From the NCBI GenBank assembly GCA_023460855.1, contig JAEWOS010000007.1, positions 1 through 21,175 of the forward strand: 21,175 bases of DNA, read 5' to 3'. How positions within the stretch are numbered: position 1 is the first letter of the stretch; each line of letters starts with the position of its first letter. Shown one piece after another: positions 1 through 7,516 of the stretch. A program made the translations under genes and the position numbers. Origin of the DNA: Bacteroidota bacterium. GTDB taxonomy: Bacteria > Bacteroidota > Bacteroidia > Flavobacteriales > Weeksellaceae. Under the pieces are notes generated by a model. The model did not search any database. It saw nothing but the letters and a program-made list of their open reading frames with translations, and was not told where the DNA came from.

Positions 1-2
1 CT

Positions 3-1166
3 ACCAATTCATGTGAATCGACAAGGACTTCCGTAAATGTAACTGTAAATACAGTACCGGCTGCACCTACAGCTTCCGCGCAAACTTTCTGCGGAACTGC
101 GACTGTTGCTGATCTGAACGGAACGTGATCCAACCTGAAATGGTATTCAGCGGCAACCGTTGGATCTGCACTGAATTCAACGACAACGCTGTCAACGGGA
201 ACTTACTACGTTTCGCAGACTACCAATTCATGCGAGTCGACAAGAACTTCCGTAAATGTAACTGTAAATTCTGTTCCGGCTGCTCCGACTGCTTCCGCGC
301 AAACTTTCTGTGGAACTGCAACTGTGGCTGATCTGAACGGAACCGGATCCAACCTGAAATGGTATTCAGCGGCAACCGGCGGATCTGCACTGAATTCAAC
401 AGCAACGCTTTCAACAGGAACTTATTACGTTTCGCAGACAACCAATTCATGTGAATCGACAAGGACTTCCGTTAATGTAACTGTAAATTCTGTTCCGGCT
501 GCTCCGACTGCTTCCGCGCAAACTTTCTGCGGATCTGCAACTGTGGCTGATCTGAACGGAACGGGATCCAACCTGAAATGGTATTCAGCGGCAACCGGTG
601 GATCTGTGCTGAATTCAACGACATCACTTTCAACAGGAACTTACTACGTTTCGCAGACTACCAATTCATGCGAATCGACAAGGACTTCTGTGAATGTGAC
701 TGTTACTTCGATTGATAATATCGTAAACATTACCACCAACACGCTGACAGCAAACCAGAATAACGCAACCTATCAGTGGTACGATTGCAGTGGAAATGCA
801 GTTCCTGCTGCTACGGGACAATCATTTATGCCGGCTGTAAGCGGAAGTTATAAAGTAAGAATAACGCTGAATGGCTGTACTCTGGATTCTGCCTGCCAAA
901 ATTTAGTGGTGCTCGGAACTGCGGAAACATCAGTTGACAACACCTTAAAAATATATCCGATTCCTGCAAAAACAGAACTGTTTATTGATACGGGAGCACT
1001 CACTAATGTGTCTGTAACCATTATTGACACCGCCGGCAGAATGATCAGTACGCACAAGCATACGAAAGGTGTTAACAGAATTGACGTGGCGGCTCTTCCG
1101 TCAGCGAATTATATTCTGAAGATTAATTCAAATGAAGGACAGTTTATCCGCAAACTTTTAAAATAA
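3..1166 (+). CDS. Secreted Ig-repeat protein with type IX secretion C-terminal signal; partial 5', interrupted by an in-frame TGA
   Basis: The reading frame enters from the left edge and ends with TAA at 1164-1166. It holds one partial and three complete 73-residue repeats (starting PAAPTASAQTF, with WYSAATGGS, GTYYVSQT and ESTRTSVNVTV), the pattern of Ig-like repeats common in large Bacteroidota surface adhesins. A different Ig-like segment follows (TYQWYDCSGN near 765-795). The end is a type A T9SS sorting domain (IYPIPAKTELFI to FIRKLLK, about 950-1163), so the product is expected to cross the outer membrane by the Por system. TGA at 126-128 replaces the GGA seen at the same place in the other two complete repeats, so the frame is formally broken. 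If the stop is real, only an internal GTG (324) could restart, without a signal peptide. A disrupted gene or a base-call error are both possible. The substrate is unknown. Confidence 0.8.
57..713 (+). repeat. Three tandem 219-bp coding repeats (Ig-like units)
   Basis: Units run 57-275, 276-494 and 495-713; a partial unit precedes them (3-56). The spacing is exactly 219 bp, seen from ACCAATTCATG at 3, 222, 441 and 660. Units are nearly identical at DNA level, suggesting recent expansion or ongoing gene conversion. The count may vary between strains, and such arrays are easily collapsed in short-read assemblies. Confidence 0.93.
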
Positions 1167-1190
1167 ATAAAAACAACAAATGATGATAGT

Positions 1191-1220
1191 AAACACCCGG
1201 AATTCGCCGGGTGTTTTTTA
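1191..1220 (+). terminator. Rho-independent terminator after the T9SS-sorted protein
   Basis: A perfect 10-bp stem (AAACACCCGG 1191-1200, CCGGGTGTTT 1207-1216) with a 6-nt loop ends in a T-run, 25 bp after the stop. It lies between two convergent genes. On the minus strand the T-run is shorter, so it should act mainly on the plus-strand transcript. Confidence 0.88.
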
Positions 1221-1260
1221 TTGTAAATTTTGAATGCGCAACAAGCAATTGAAACAGGAT

Positions 1261-2376
1261 CTAATCCTGTATGGAAATCCGCGATTTGCTGAGAAATCCT
1301 TCCAGATTAGCTTCGGTTTTTACATGAAGCCAGTCACCTGAAGCAGCGAGAACTTTTGCGGAAACCCCTTCTTCTACTGTGCCAACCGTTTCAAAATCGA
1401 GTCCGGGACCGGACCTCATATTACTGCCGGATTTAATGTTGACCGAATCGTAATCATCTGCAGTTTTGAACGCTGGAATTTCACGTTTCCGTATATATGG
1501 ATAAGGATCAGTTGCACCGCCCATCGTATAGATTCCAAAATGGAGATGTGGCGCCCCGCCCTCTGCATTTCCGGTATTCCCCACAGTTCCGAGCGTGTCT
1601 CCAATTTTCACGTTTCGTCCGCCTTCCGTCATAATGCGGTCCAGATGTGCATAATACAGGGAGTTTCCTAAAATTCCGTCGCGCAGCCAGACCTGCTTTC
1701 CCCCAAGTCCGGAATTTCCTGTTCGCGTTACCATTCCATTCACTGCAGCTACCACCGGCGTTCCGCGTGCCGCAAAAATATCAACACCTTCATGACTTCT
1801 TGCACCGCCGTCACGGTTTGCTCCCCAAAAACTCTGAATATCACGGTTTCCTTTACCTGCTACAGGAAAACTGATCGAAGGCTGAGTGTAAATTCTGAGG
1901 TTAAATTTCCCGGAAAAACCAATTTCGGGCTGAATTACAATCCTGTATGTAGCAGCCTTTTCTATGAATTTGCTGTACGTCCCGTTTTCAAGTTTTTTAC
2001 TTTCTGATGACTGCTGAGTTCCCTGAAGTTCAAAAAAATCCACGAAAATTTGTGATCCTGCTGCACCATTACCGGCTTCTGCTATCAGCAAATCTCCTTT
2101 TTTCAGGTCTATCATGTATCCGACTGCATCTAAATCTTCAGCCTTGTAATTAAGAGTTGCGACAAAACCGTCTTTGACTTCCAATCTGCTGTTCACTGCT
2201 TCGGAATAGGATTTTTTCCATCCGGCTAAAAGACTGTCTGCACCGGAAAAGCGTCTTTCATATTTTGCCCTTTCGGAACTTTCAAAAATATTTTTTGCTG
2301 AATTTTTTAAACCTTCGCAACCGATTACCGTCAGAAAAATGGCTGTTAGGAAAAAGTATCTGAAAAATTTATGCAT
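1261..2376 (-). CDS. M23 (LytM-type) peptidase lipoprotein with C-terminal SH3b domain
   Basis: This 371-residue protein is probably a cell-wall endopeptidase cutting peptidoglycan cross-bridges or stems from the periplasmic side. The N-terminus is a lipoprotein signal (MHKFFRYFFLTAIFLTVIGC, lipid Cys20). A beta-rich middle part (about 70-165) precedes the LytM domain (about 170-295). The zinc ligands are visible as HEGVD (H195, D199) and the second His of HLHFG (H279); the catalytic-type histidines are H244 (YYAHLD) and H277. All family key residues are present, so it should be active rather than a degenerate EnvC/NlpD-type regulator. Residues about 310-371 form a bacterial SH3 domain (NIKSGSNMRSGPG, GDWLHV), likely for wall binding. 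The ATG gives a proper signal peptide. It is divergent from the SRPBCC gene and convergent with the T9SS gene. The exact cut site is unknown. Confidence 0.88.
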   Translation of the reverse strand: MHKFFRYFFLTAIFLTVIGCEGLKNSAKNIFESSERAKYERRFSGADSLLAGWKKSYSEAVNSRLEVKDGFVATLNYKAEDLDAVGYMIDLKKGDLLIAEAGNGAAGSQIFVDFFELQGTQQSSESKKLENGTYSKFIEKAATYRIVIQPEIGFSGKFNLRIYTQPSISFPVAGKGNRDIQSFWGANRDGGARSHEGVDIFAARGTPVVAAVNGMVTRTGNSGLGGKQVWLRDGILGNSLYYAHLDRIMTEGGRNVKIGDTLGTVGNTGNAEGGAPHLHFGIYTMGGATDPYPYIRKREIPAFKTADDYDSVNIKSGSNMRSGPGLDFETVGTVEEGVSAKVLAASGDWLHVKTEANLEGFLSKSRISIQD

Positions 2377-2452
2377 ATCTCTCTAAATGCAAAAATTCCG
2401 CCGAATTACGCGAAGGCATCGTCGGTTACACTATTTCAGTTATCTTTTAATT

Positions 2453-2460
2453 TAGGTTTG
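2453..2460 (+). promoter_or_regulatory. Possible -7 box for the SRPBCC-ADH operon
   Basis: TAGGTTTG fits the Bacteroidota -7 consensus TANNTTTG and lies 50 bp before the ATG at 2511. No clear TTTG is found 19-20 bp upstream, so this is tentative. The 134-bp gap is shared with the divergent M23 gene. Confidence 0.35.
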
Positions 2461-2510
2461 CATGGCATAATACTGGCTCCAAAATTAATACACCAAAATC
2501 AAAATTATTT

Positions 2511-3218
2511 ATGGAAAATTCAAAATCCACGCTTTTTTCAAAAGAAAATGTGGGACAGGGAGAACGTTTGGCTTCACTATTAGCCGGATCGTTTTTTCTT
2601 CATAGAGCCATCTTCGGTAAAAACCATCTTACTAATGCCGTGATTTCTGGACTTCTTCTTTCCAGAGGCGGAACAGGATATTGCGCGATGTACGATGCAA
2701 TGGACATTGATACCATGACTCCGCCAGAAGCGGTACAGGCAAAAACCACCATTACCGTGAACAAACCTAAACAGGAAGTGTACAATTTCTGGCGTAACCT
2801 TTCAAATCTGCCACTGTTCATGAAACATCTTAAAGAAATTAATGTGGTTGATGAAAACCATTCCACCTGGAAAGCAAAGATTCCGGGCGGACTTGGAAAT
2901 GTGCAGTGGGACAGCAAAATTCTCACGGATAAGCCCGGCGAAGAAATTTCGTGGAGCAGTATGCCGGATTCGCAGATTGAAAACAGAGGAACAGTGAAAT
3001 TCCTCGATGCAGGAAAATTTGGAACCGAAATTAATGTAGATATTTCATATCATCCGCCTGCCGGAAATATTGGTGAAGGTGTAGCGAAATTACTTACGCC
3101 TGCGCTCGAAAAAATGATCAAAGAGGATATCCGGAATTTCAGACGGATTATCGAAAGCGGAGAACTGCCTACCATTGAAGGACAGGCTAAAGGAGAAAAA
3201 AATAAAACAACGGTATGA
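2511..3218 (+). CDS. SRPBCC (cyclase/dehydrase-like) protein with DUF2892-like N-terminal membrane segment
   Basis: The protein has 235 residues. Residues about 15-62 resemble the YgaP-type DUF2892 module, with a hydrophobic stretch (NAVISGLLLSRGGTGYC), and probably tether the protein to the inner membrane. From about residue 77 (AKTTITVNKPKQEVYNFWRN) to 215 it is a START/Bet v1-like SRPBCC domain of the polyketide-cyclase/dehydrase type, which binds hydrophobic ligands; the WRNLSNLPLFMKHL stretch is typical. The C-terminus is charged and disordered. The stop overlaps the next ATG (ATGA, 3215-3218), so the two genes are translationally coupled. Membrane SRPBCC proteins next to a zinc alcohol dehydrogenase are a recurring bacterial pair, but ligand and pathway are not known to me. 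Confidence 0.82.
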   Translation: MENSKSTLFSKENVGQGERLASLLAGSFFLHRAIFGKNHLTNAVISGLLLSRGGTGYCAMYDAMDIDTMTPPEAVQAKTTITVNKPKQEVYNFWRNLSNLPLFMKHLKEINVVDENHSTWKAKIPGGLGNVQWDSKILTDKPGEEISWSSMPDSQIENRGTVKFLDAGKFGTEINVDISYHPPAGNIGEGVAKLLTPALEKMIKEDIRNFRRIIESGELPTIEGQAKGEKNKTTV

Positions 3219-4384
3219 GAGCAATATATTACAGCGGAAAAAATAAGCTGACCACCGGAACTGTAAACGATCCTGAAATCCTGAACCCGCAGGATGTTAT
3301 CGTGAAAGTGCACTACTCTTCCGTTTGCGGATCGGACCTGCATTATCTTCACGGTTATGTTCCGAGCATGAAGGAAGGCGATATCATTGGACATGAATTC
3401 GCAGGTGAAATTGTAGAGACAGGTGCAGGAGTTAAGAAATTACAGAAAGGCGACCGCGTGGTCGTGGCTCCGAATCTGGGTTGCGGTTCGTGCTATCACT
3501 GTGAGGAGGAGGAATATTCATTATGTGATAATTCCAATCAGAACGGTTATCTCGAAGAAAAAATGATGGGTTATCCTACAGGAGCTTTCTTCGGATGTTC
3601 CCATCTGTTTGGCGGTTATGCCGGAAGCCATGCGGAATATATCCGTGTACCTTACGGCGACATCGGCTGTTTCAAAATTCCTGAAAATATGAGTGTGCGC
3701 CAGGCGCTTTTTGCCTCAGATGCTTTCTCAACAGGATTTATGGGCGCAGATATGGCCGTGAAGGAAGGTGACACCGTTGCGGTTTGGGGAGCCGGAGCTG
3801 TCGGACAAATGGCGGCTGCGAGTGCTAAACTGAAAGGTGCGAGAAAAGTGGTCGTAATTGACCAGCATGATTTCCGTTTAAATCTCGCTGCCAAAAATCT
3901 CGGCGCAGAAACTTTGAATTTCAAAAACGACGACATACAGGAAATGCTGAGAGAAAAAACCGGCGGCCGTGGTCCCGATGTTTGCATCGACGCTGTCGGA
4001 ATGGAGGCGGAAACGACCGGTTTTGAGAATATCTATGACAAAGCAAAACAGGCAGTACGGTTGCAGAATGACCGGCCATCCGCTTTAAGACAAGCGATTA
4101 TGGCATGCCGAAAAGGCGGAACACTTTCCGTGATGGGCGTTTATGGTGGATTTGCAGATAAATTTCCGATTGGTCCGCTCGTTGCGAAAGGACTTACCGT
4201 GAAATCCGGACTGGTTCATGCACAAAAATATATCCCAACGCTGTTGGATTATATTGAGAAAGGAGACATCGATCCTACCTATATGATTACTCAGGAATGG
4301 AACCTCGATCAGGGACATGAAGGTTACCAGTTTTTCGCGAATAACCGAGATGAATGTTTGAGAGGGGTTTTTAAAATTGCTTAA
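3215..4384 (+). CDS. Zinc-dependent alcohol dehydrogenase, formaldehyde-dehydrogenase-like MDR family
   Basis: This 389-residue cytosolic oxidoreductase of the medium-chain dehydrogenase/reductase superfamily probably oxidises an alcohol or aldehyde adduct with NAD(P). Catalytic zinc ligands are visible at C38 (SVCGSD) and H60-E61 (IGHEF). The structural zinc lobe is complete: C90, C93, C96 and C104 (GCGSCYHC then YSLC). The Rossmann loop is WGAGAVGQMAA (about 191-201), followed by an acidic residue (VVIDQHD) that favours NAD over NADP. The segment ETTGFENIYDKAKQAVRLQN resembles the insertion of formaldehyde-dehydrogenase/dismutase-like enzymes. It is the second gene of the operon, overlapping the SRPBCC gene by 4 bp, and is closed by a terminator. 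The natural substrate cannot be read from the sequence. Confidence 0.87.
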   Translation: MRAIYYSGKNKLTTGTVNDPEILNPQDVIVKVHYSSVCGSDLHYLHGYVPSMKEGDIIGHEFAGEIVETGAGVKKLQKGDRVVVAPNLGCGSCYHCEEEEYSLCDNSNQNGYLEEKMMGYPTGAFFGCSHLFGGYAGSHAEYIRVPYGDIGCFKIPENMSVRQALFASDAFSTGFMGADMAVKEGDTVAVWGAGAVGQMAAASAKLKGARKVVVIDQHDFRLNLAAKNLGAETLNFKNDDIQEMLREKTGGRGPDVCIDAVGMEAETTGFENIYDKAKQAVRLQNDRPSALRQAIMACRKGGTLSVMGVYGGFADKFPIGPLVAKGLTVKSGLVHAQKYIPTLLDYIEKGDIDPTYMITQEWNLDQGHEGYQFFANNRDECLRGVFKIA

Positions 4385-4408
4385 TTTTTTTCAAAACCTA
4401 TCAAATGA

Positions 4409-4438
4409 TTTCGCTTCCTTTTGGGAGCGGAATTTTTT
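4409..4438 (+). terminator. Rho-independent terminator of the SRPBCC-ADH operon
   Basis: The stem is TTTCGCTTCC (4409-4418) with GGGAGCGGAA (4423-4432): 10 bp with two G-U pairs and a TTTT loop, then TTTTTT (4433-4438). It starts 24 bp after the ADH stop. Confidence 0.8.
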
Positions 4439-4445
4439 ATCTATG

Positions 4446-4545
4446 CCGTCATTGCGAGGAATGAAGCGCAGCGGAAAGAGGAAGCAATCTGTTCGGCTAA
4501 TCAACAGATTGCTTCGCTTCATTTCATTACGCTCGCAATGACGGT
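4446..4545. repeat. REP-like dispersed palindrome, full two-arm copy
   Basis: The outer arms CCGTCATTGCG and CGCAATGACGG, and the inner arms GAAGCAATCTGTT and AACAGATTGCTTC, pair around a short centre; the stretches between them pair imperfectly. Two half-copies lie at 7116-7162 and 7409-7455. Elements built on GTCATTGCGAG...GAAGCAATC are scattered through many bacterial genomes. It sits in the 637-bp gap between the ADH and typA stops. Confidence 0.8.
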
Positions 4546-4555
4546 ACAGTAACAA

Positions 4556-4578
4556 AAAAGACGCTTTAGGCGTCTTTT
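4556..4578. terminator. Bidirectional-type terminator hairpin
   Basis: AAAAGACGC (4556-4564), a TTTAG loop and GCGTCTTTT (4570-4578) form a perfect 9-bp stem with A-run and T-run ends. It could stop transcription from either side: read-through from the ADH operon, or from typA past its own terminators. Confidence 0.72.
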
Positions 4579-4719
4579 CTATCTATTGTAAGAAATTAAA
4601 TTTCATTTTTTTTAATTCGCCTCAAGGCGAATTCCTACATTAAAATCATTCCGCATTTGCCATTCTCTCCGCACGTTTTCTGTCTTCCTGAGAAAGGACT
4701 ATGAATTAAGATGAAGAAA

Positions 4720-4741
4720 AAAAGACGCGATAAATCGCGCC
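4720..4741 (-). terminator. Third terminator of the typA-tail array (weakened)
   Basis: CGCGAT (4726-4731) pairs with ATCGCG (4734-4739). An A/C mismatch replaces the outer G-C pair of the other copies. On the minus strand it is followed by a long T-run. It belongs to the unit whose stop is at 4766. Confidence 0.6.
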
Positions 4742-4844
4742 TCTGTCTTTTTGATCAATTTGAATTTACTCCGCTTTCGCCATTCTTTCCGCACGTTTTC
4801 TATCTTCCTCTGCAAGAATCTTCGTACGCATACGGATGATAACG

Positions 4845-4867
4845 AAAAAGGCGCGATAAATCGCGCC
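4845..4867 (-). terminator. Second terminator of the typA-tail array
   Basis: GGCGCGATAAATCGCGCC (4850-4867) is an 18-nt near-perfect palindrome. On the minus strand it is followed directly by TTTTT (complement of 4845-4849). It is identical to the copy at 4978-4995. Confidence 0.78.
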
Positions 4868-4972
4868 TCTACCTTTTTATTCAATTTTGATAATTACTCC
4901 GCTTTCGCCATTCTTTCCGCACGTTTTCTGTCTTCCTCTGCAAGAATCTTCTTATGCATACGGATGATAACG

Positions 4973-4995
4973 AAAAAGGCGCGATAAATCGCGCC
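4973..4995 (-). terminator. Rho-independent terminator of typA
   Basis: GGCGCGATAAATCGCGCC (4978-4995) forms a 7-8 bp GC-rich stem, followed on the minus strand by TTTTT (complement of 4973-4977). It lies 26 bp beyond the typA stop and is the first of three successive copies. Confidence 0.85.
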
Positions 4996-5021
4996 TCTAC
5001 CTTTTTATTCAATTTTGATAA

Positions 5022-6830
5022 TTATTCCGCTTTTGCCATTCTTTCCGCACGTTTTCTGTCTTCCTCTGCAAGAATTTTCTTACGCATACGGATAAAGTTT
5101 GGCGTTACTTCGATGGCTTCATCGCCCTGGATGTATTCCATACATTCTTCCAGAGAGAACAGGATTTTCGGTGCAATGTTGCCGTCCTTGTCTTTTCCGG
5201 ATGCACGCATGTTGTTCAGCTGCTTACCTTCCACGATGTTTACGACCAAATCGCCCGGTTTGTTCTGTTCACCAACGATCATACCTGCGTAAACTTCCTC
5301 ACCCGGATCAACGAAGAAACGTCCTCTGTCCTGCAGTTTTTCAATAGAATATGCGGTACACTGGCCCTGGTTTTTGGAAATAAGAACACCGTTGCTTCTT
5401 CCCGGAATGGCCCCTTTGAAAGGTTTGTATTCTGAAAAACGGTGTGCCATAATTGCTTCACCTGCAGTTGCCGTCAGCATTTGTGAACGCAGACCGATTA
5501 AACCTCTGGAAGGAATTTCGAATTCCAGATGCTGCATTTCGCCTTTGGTTTCCATAATGTGAAGGTCACCTTTACGCTGCGTTGCCAAGTCGATTACGCG
5601 TGATGCATATTCTTCCGGTACATCCACAACCATACTTTCGTACGGTTCACATTTTTCACCGTCGATATCTCTTAAAATAACCTGTGGCTGTCCGATCGTC
5701 ATTTCGTAACCTTCTCTTCTCATCGTTTCAATCAGAACTGAAAGGTGAAGAATTCCCCGTCCGAAAACGAGGAAAGTATTGGCATCATCGGTTGGTTCCA
5801 CTCTCAAAGCGAGATTTTTCTCCAGTTCTTTCGTTAATCTTTCTTTCAGGTGGTTGGAAGTCACATATTTCCCGTCTTTACCGAAGAACGGTGAATTGTT
5901 GATGGAAAACGTCATGTTCAAAGTCGGCTCGTCGATAGAAAGACGCGACAATGGATGCGGATCTTCAAGATCTACAAATGTATCACCAATCTGGAAGGCG
6001 TCAAAACCAACTACCGCACAAATATCACCTGCCTGAACTTCCTGTACTTTTTTCTTTCCAAGTCCTTCAAAAACGTAAAGTTCTTTTACTTTTCCTTTCA
6101 GAATTTTTCCGTCTTCCTGCGCCAAACCGATCCACTGTGATTCAGCAATGCTTCCTCTAGCTACTTTTCCGATGGCAATTCTACCAAGGAAAGATGAGAA
6201 ATCCAACGATGTAATCTGCATCTGAAGATTTCCTTCTTCTACTTTCGGCGCCGGAACGTGTTCCAGAATTCCGTCAAGAAGAGGTAGAATATCTTCTGTA
6301 GGTTCCAGACTTGTGTTAAACCAGCCCTGTTTTGAAGAACCGTAGAAAGTCGGGAAATCCAGCTGCTCTTCTGTTGCATCTAGGTTGAAGAACAGATCGA
6401 ACACTTTGTCGTGAACTTCATCAGGACGGCAGTTTTCCTTATCTACTTTATTGATGACAACGATTGGCTTCAAACCTAATTCAAGGGCCTTATGCAAAAC
6501 AAAACGCGTTTGCGGCATCGGTCCTTCGAAAGCATCCACCAATAGCAAAACACCGTCTGCCATTTTCAGAACGCGCTCCACTTCCCCACCAAAATCGGCG
6601 TGACCGGGAGTATCGATCACATTGATCTTCGTATCCTTATACGTTACGGAAATGTTTTTCGAAAGGATGGTGATTCCACGTTCACGCTCCAGATCGTTGT
6701 TGTCCATAATCAGTTCACCTGATTCCTGGTTTTCTCTGAAAATGTTGGTTGCGTGGATAATTTTGTCAACCAAGGTGGTTTTACCGTGGTCAACGTGTGC
6801 GATGATCGCTATATTTCTGATGTTTTGCAT
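5022..6830 (-). CDS. typA: Ribosome-associated GTPase TypA/BipA
   Basis: This 602-residue translational GTPase of the EF-G/LepA group binds the ribosome and helps 50S assembly and stress or cold adaptation. The G motifs are clear: AHVDHGKT (about 11-18), RGIT in switch I, DTPGH, NKVD, and GSSKQGW as the G5-like loop. EF-G-like domains follow, then the TypA-specific C-terminal part (RGLIGLRSQMLTATAGEAIM, SNGVLISKNQGQ), ending in a basic tail (RKRAERMAKAE). Length fits the family. I chose the ATG at 6828-6830: an upstream in-frame TTG (6849-6851) lies inside a good -7 promoter box, and MQNIRNIAIIAHVDHG is the normal family start. Downstream its 3' end is repeated three times with its terminator. 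Confidence 0.96.
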   Translation of the reverse strand: MQNIRNIAIIAHVDHGKTTLVDKIIHATNIFRENQESGELIMDNNDLERERGITILSKNISVTYKDTKINVIDTPGHADFGGEVERVLKMADGVLLLVDAFEGPMPQTRFVLHKALELGLKPIVVINKVDKENCRPDEVHDKVFDLFFNLDATEEQLDFPTFYGSSKQGWFNTSLEPTEDILPLLDGILEHVPAPKVEEGNLQMQITSLDFSSFLGRIAIGKVARGSIAESQWIGLAQEDGKILKGKVKELYVFEGLGKKKVQEVQAGDICAVVGFDAFQIGDTFVDLEDPHPLSRLSIDEPTLNMTFSINNSPFFGKDGKYVTSNHLKERLTKELEKNLALRVEPTDDANTFLVFGRGILHLSVLIETMRREGYEMTIGQPQVILRDIDGEKCEPYESMVVDVPEEYASRVIDLATQRKGDLHIMETKGEMQHLEFEIPSRGLIGLRSQMLTATAGEAIMAHRFSEYKPFKGAIPGRSNGVLISKNQGQCTAYSIEKLQDRGRFFVDPGEEVYAGMIVGEQNKPGDLVVNIVEGKQLNNMRASGKDKDGNIAPKILFSLEECMEYIQGDEAIEVTPNFIRMRKKILAEEDRKRAERMAKAE

Positions 6831-6848
6831 ATACGTTTTTTGACGGTG

Positions 6849-6856
6849 CAAAAGTA
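6849..6856 (-). promoter_or_regulatory. typA: -7 box of the typA promoter
   Basis: On the minus strand this is TACTTTTG, an exact match to TANNTTTG. It lies 18 bp before the typA ATG, giving a leader of about ten bases. The -33 position holds ATTA, not TTTG, so only half the promoter is convincing. The box rules out the TTG at 6849-6851 as start. Confidence 0.6.
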
Positions 6857-7115
6857 GGGGTTTTTCTTGAGAGAATAATGTTGAATGTATTGATTTACAA
6901 TTATTTTTTTATTTAAGTTCTTTTGTCTTGAAACAAAAGAACCAAAATTTCAAGACTGTGGAATATTTGCTAAAATTTAAAATGCTTCGCTAAAATTTCT
7001 CAAACTCGGGCGGAACGGCAATACGATCGTTCAAGAAAGTTTTCTGCCGCCACTTGAACAGGAGAAATTTCTTAACGCAAATTTTCCAAGGTCAATTTCG
7101 AGCTTAAGAAGTTAA

Positions 7116-7162
7116 AGATTGCTTCGTCATTCCGCTTCGCTGCATTCCTCGCAATGACAGTA
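7116..7162. repeat. REP-like half element, copy 2
   Basis: It runs from AGATTGCTTCG through CCGCTTCGCTGCATTCCTCG to CGCAATGACAG. It is the same family as 4446-4545 but holds one arm set, about 47 bp. Confidence 0.78.
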
Positions 7163-7408
7163 CCGCACTAAAAAACTAAACTACTAAACCACCGAAAGAC
7201 TCTCCCACTCAATTACTAGCCGGAGTTTGCACAGCCTTGCTTTTTTGTTTCTTTTTCAGCAAGGAAAAAGAAAGATTCCTATATGCTCTTTTGGCTTGAA
7301 CCAAAAGAACCAAAAGTTGCCTCATGTCCCTTTTGTTATTTAAAATGGAATCGGCGAACCGCGTTGCAGTCTCAAGACAAAGGAAAATTTCGAACTTAAA
7401 AAAATAAA

Positions 7409-7455
7409 AGATTGCTTCGTCATTTCGCTTCGCTGCATTCCTCGCAATGACAGTA
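7409..7455. repeat. REP-like half element, copy 3
   Basis: Nearly identical to 7116-7162 (ATTTCGCTTCG instead of ATTCCGCTTCG). It lies in the second half of the duplicated intergenic block, 60 bp beyond the catalase-like gene's stop. Confidence 0.78.
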
Positions 7456-7516
7456 AGACAATAAACCACTAAAAAACTAAACTACTAAACCACTGCAACG
7501 CTATCCCGCTCAAAAA

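Larger units (their letters stand above)
4646..5095 (-). repeat. Tandem array of the typA 3' end plus terminator
   Basis: The last about 25 codons of typA, its stop and its terminator recur downstream. Stop codons of successive copies lie at 5022 (true gene), 4894, 4766 and 4646, spaced 128, 128 and 120 bp. Units 4766-4893 and 4894-5021 differ at only 3 of 128 positions. The copy at 4646 is degenerate: it keeps the code for EDRKRAERMANAE, then diverges. The upstream copies begin at about IIRMHKKILAEED, and beyond that point they no longer match typA. Minus-strand reading gives stop, AT-rich spacer, GC-rich hairpin and T-run in each unit. Confidence 0.92.
6857..7516. repeat. Gene-free block of dispersed repeats
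   Basis: No credible gene lies in this stretch. Sequence elements occur twice. CTTTTG-N8-CAAAAG followed by AACCAAAA is at 6921-6948, with a variant at 7288-7315. A stretch of about 130 bp (about 7088-7215 and 7383-7512) contains TTTCGARCTTAA, a REP-like half-copy, the shared AAAAAACTAAACTACTAAAC, and a CYATCCCRCTC-like end. A perfect 10-bp hairpin (TTTCTTTTTC 7248-7257, GAAAAAGAAA 7264-7273) lies between. It looks like an older duplication of intergenic repeat DNA. Confidence 0.7.

Noticed and set aside
57..713. Regular 219-bp repeats considered as CRISPR or satellite DNA
   Set aside because: The repeats are adjacent, without spacers, and code an Ig-like domain in one frame.
4446..4545. Palindrome considered as a strong terminator or tRNA-like structure
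   Set aside because: There is no T-run after it, and the same sequence recurs at 7116 and 7409; a dispersed repeat explains it better.
4699..5292. Several frames on both strands over the typA-tail array
   Set aside because: They repeat with the 128-bp unit and run through hairpins; they are by-products of the repeat, and those past 5022 are antisense to typA.
6831..6851. Longer TypA start at TTG (6849-6851)
   Set aside because: The codon lies in the -7 promoter box, and the ATG at 6830 gives the usual family N-terminus.
7209..7469. 86-codon frame on the minus strand
   Set aside because: It is translated from REP-like and other repeat DNA (VIARNAAKRNDEAIFYFF is the repeat itself), with no family match or promoter.
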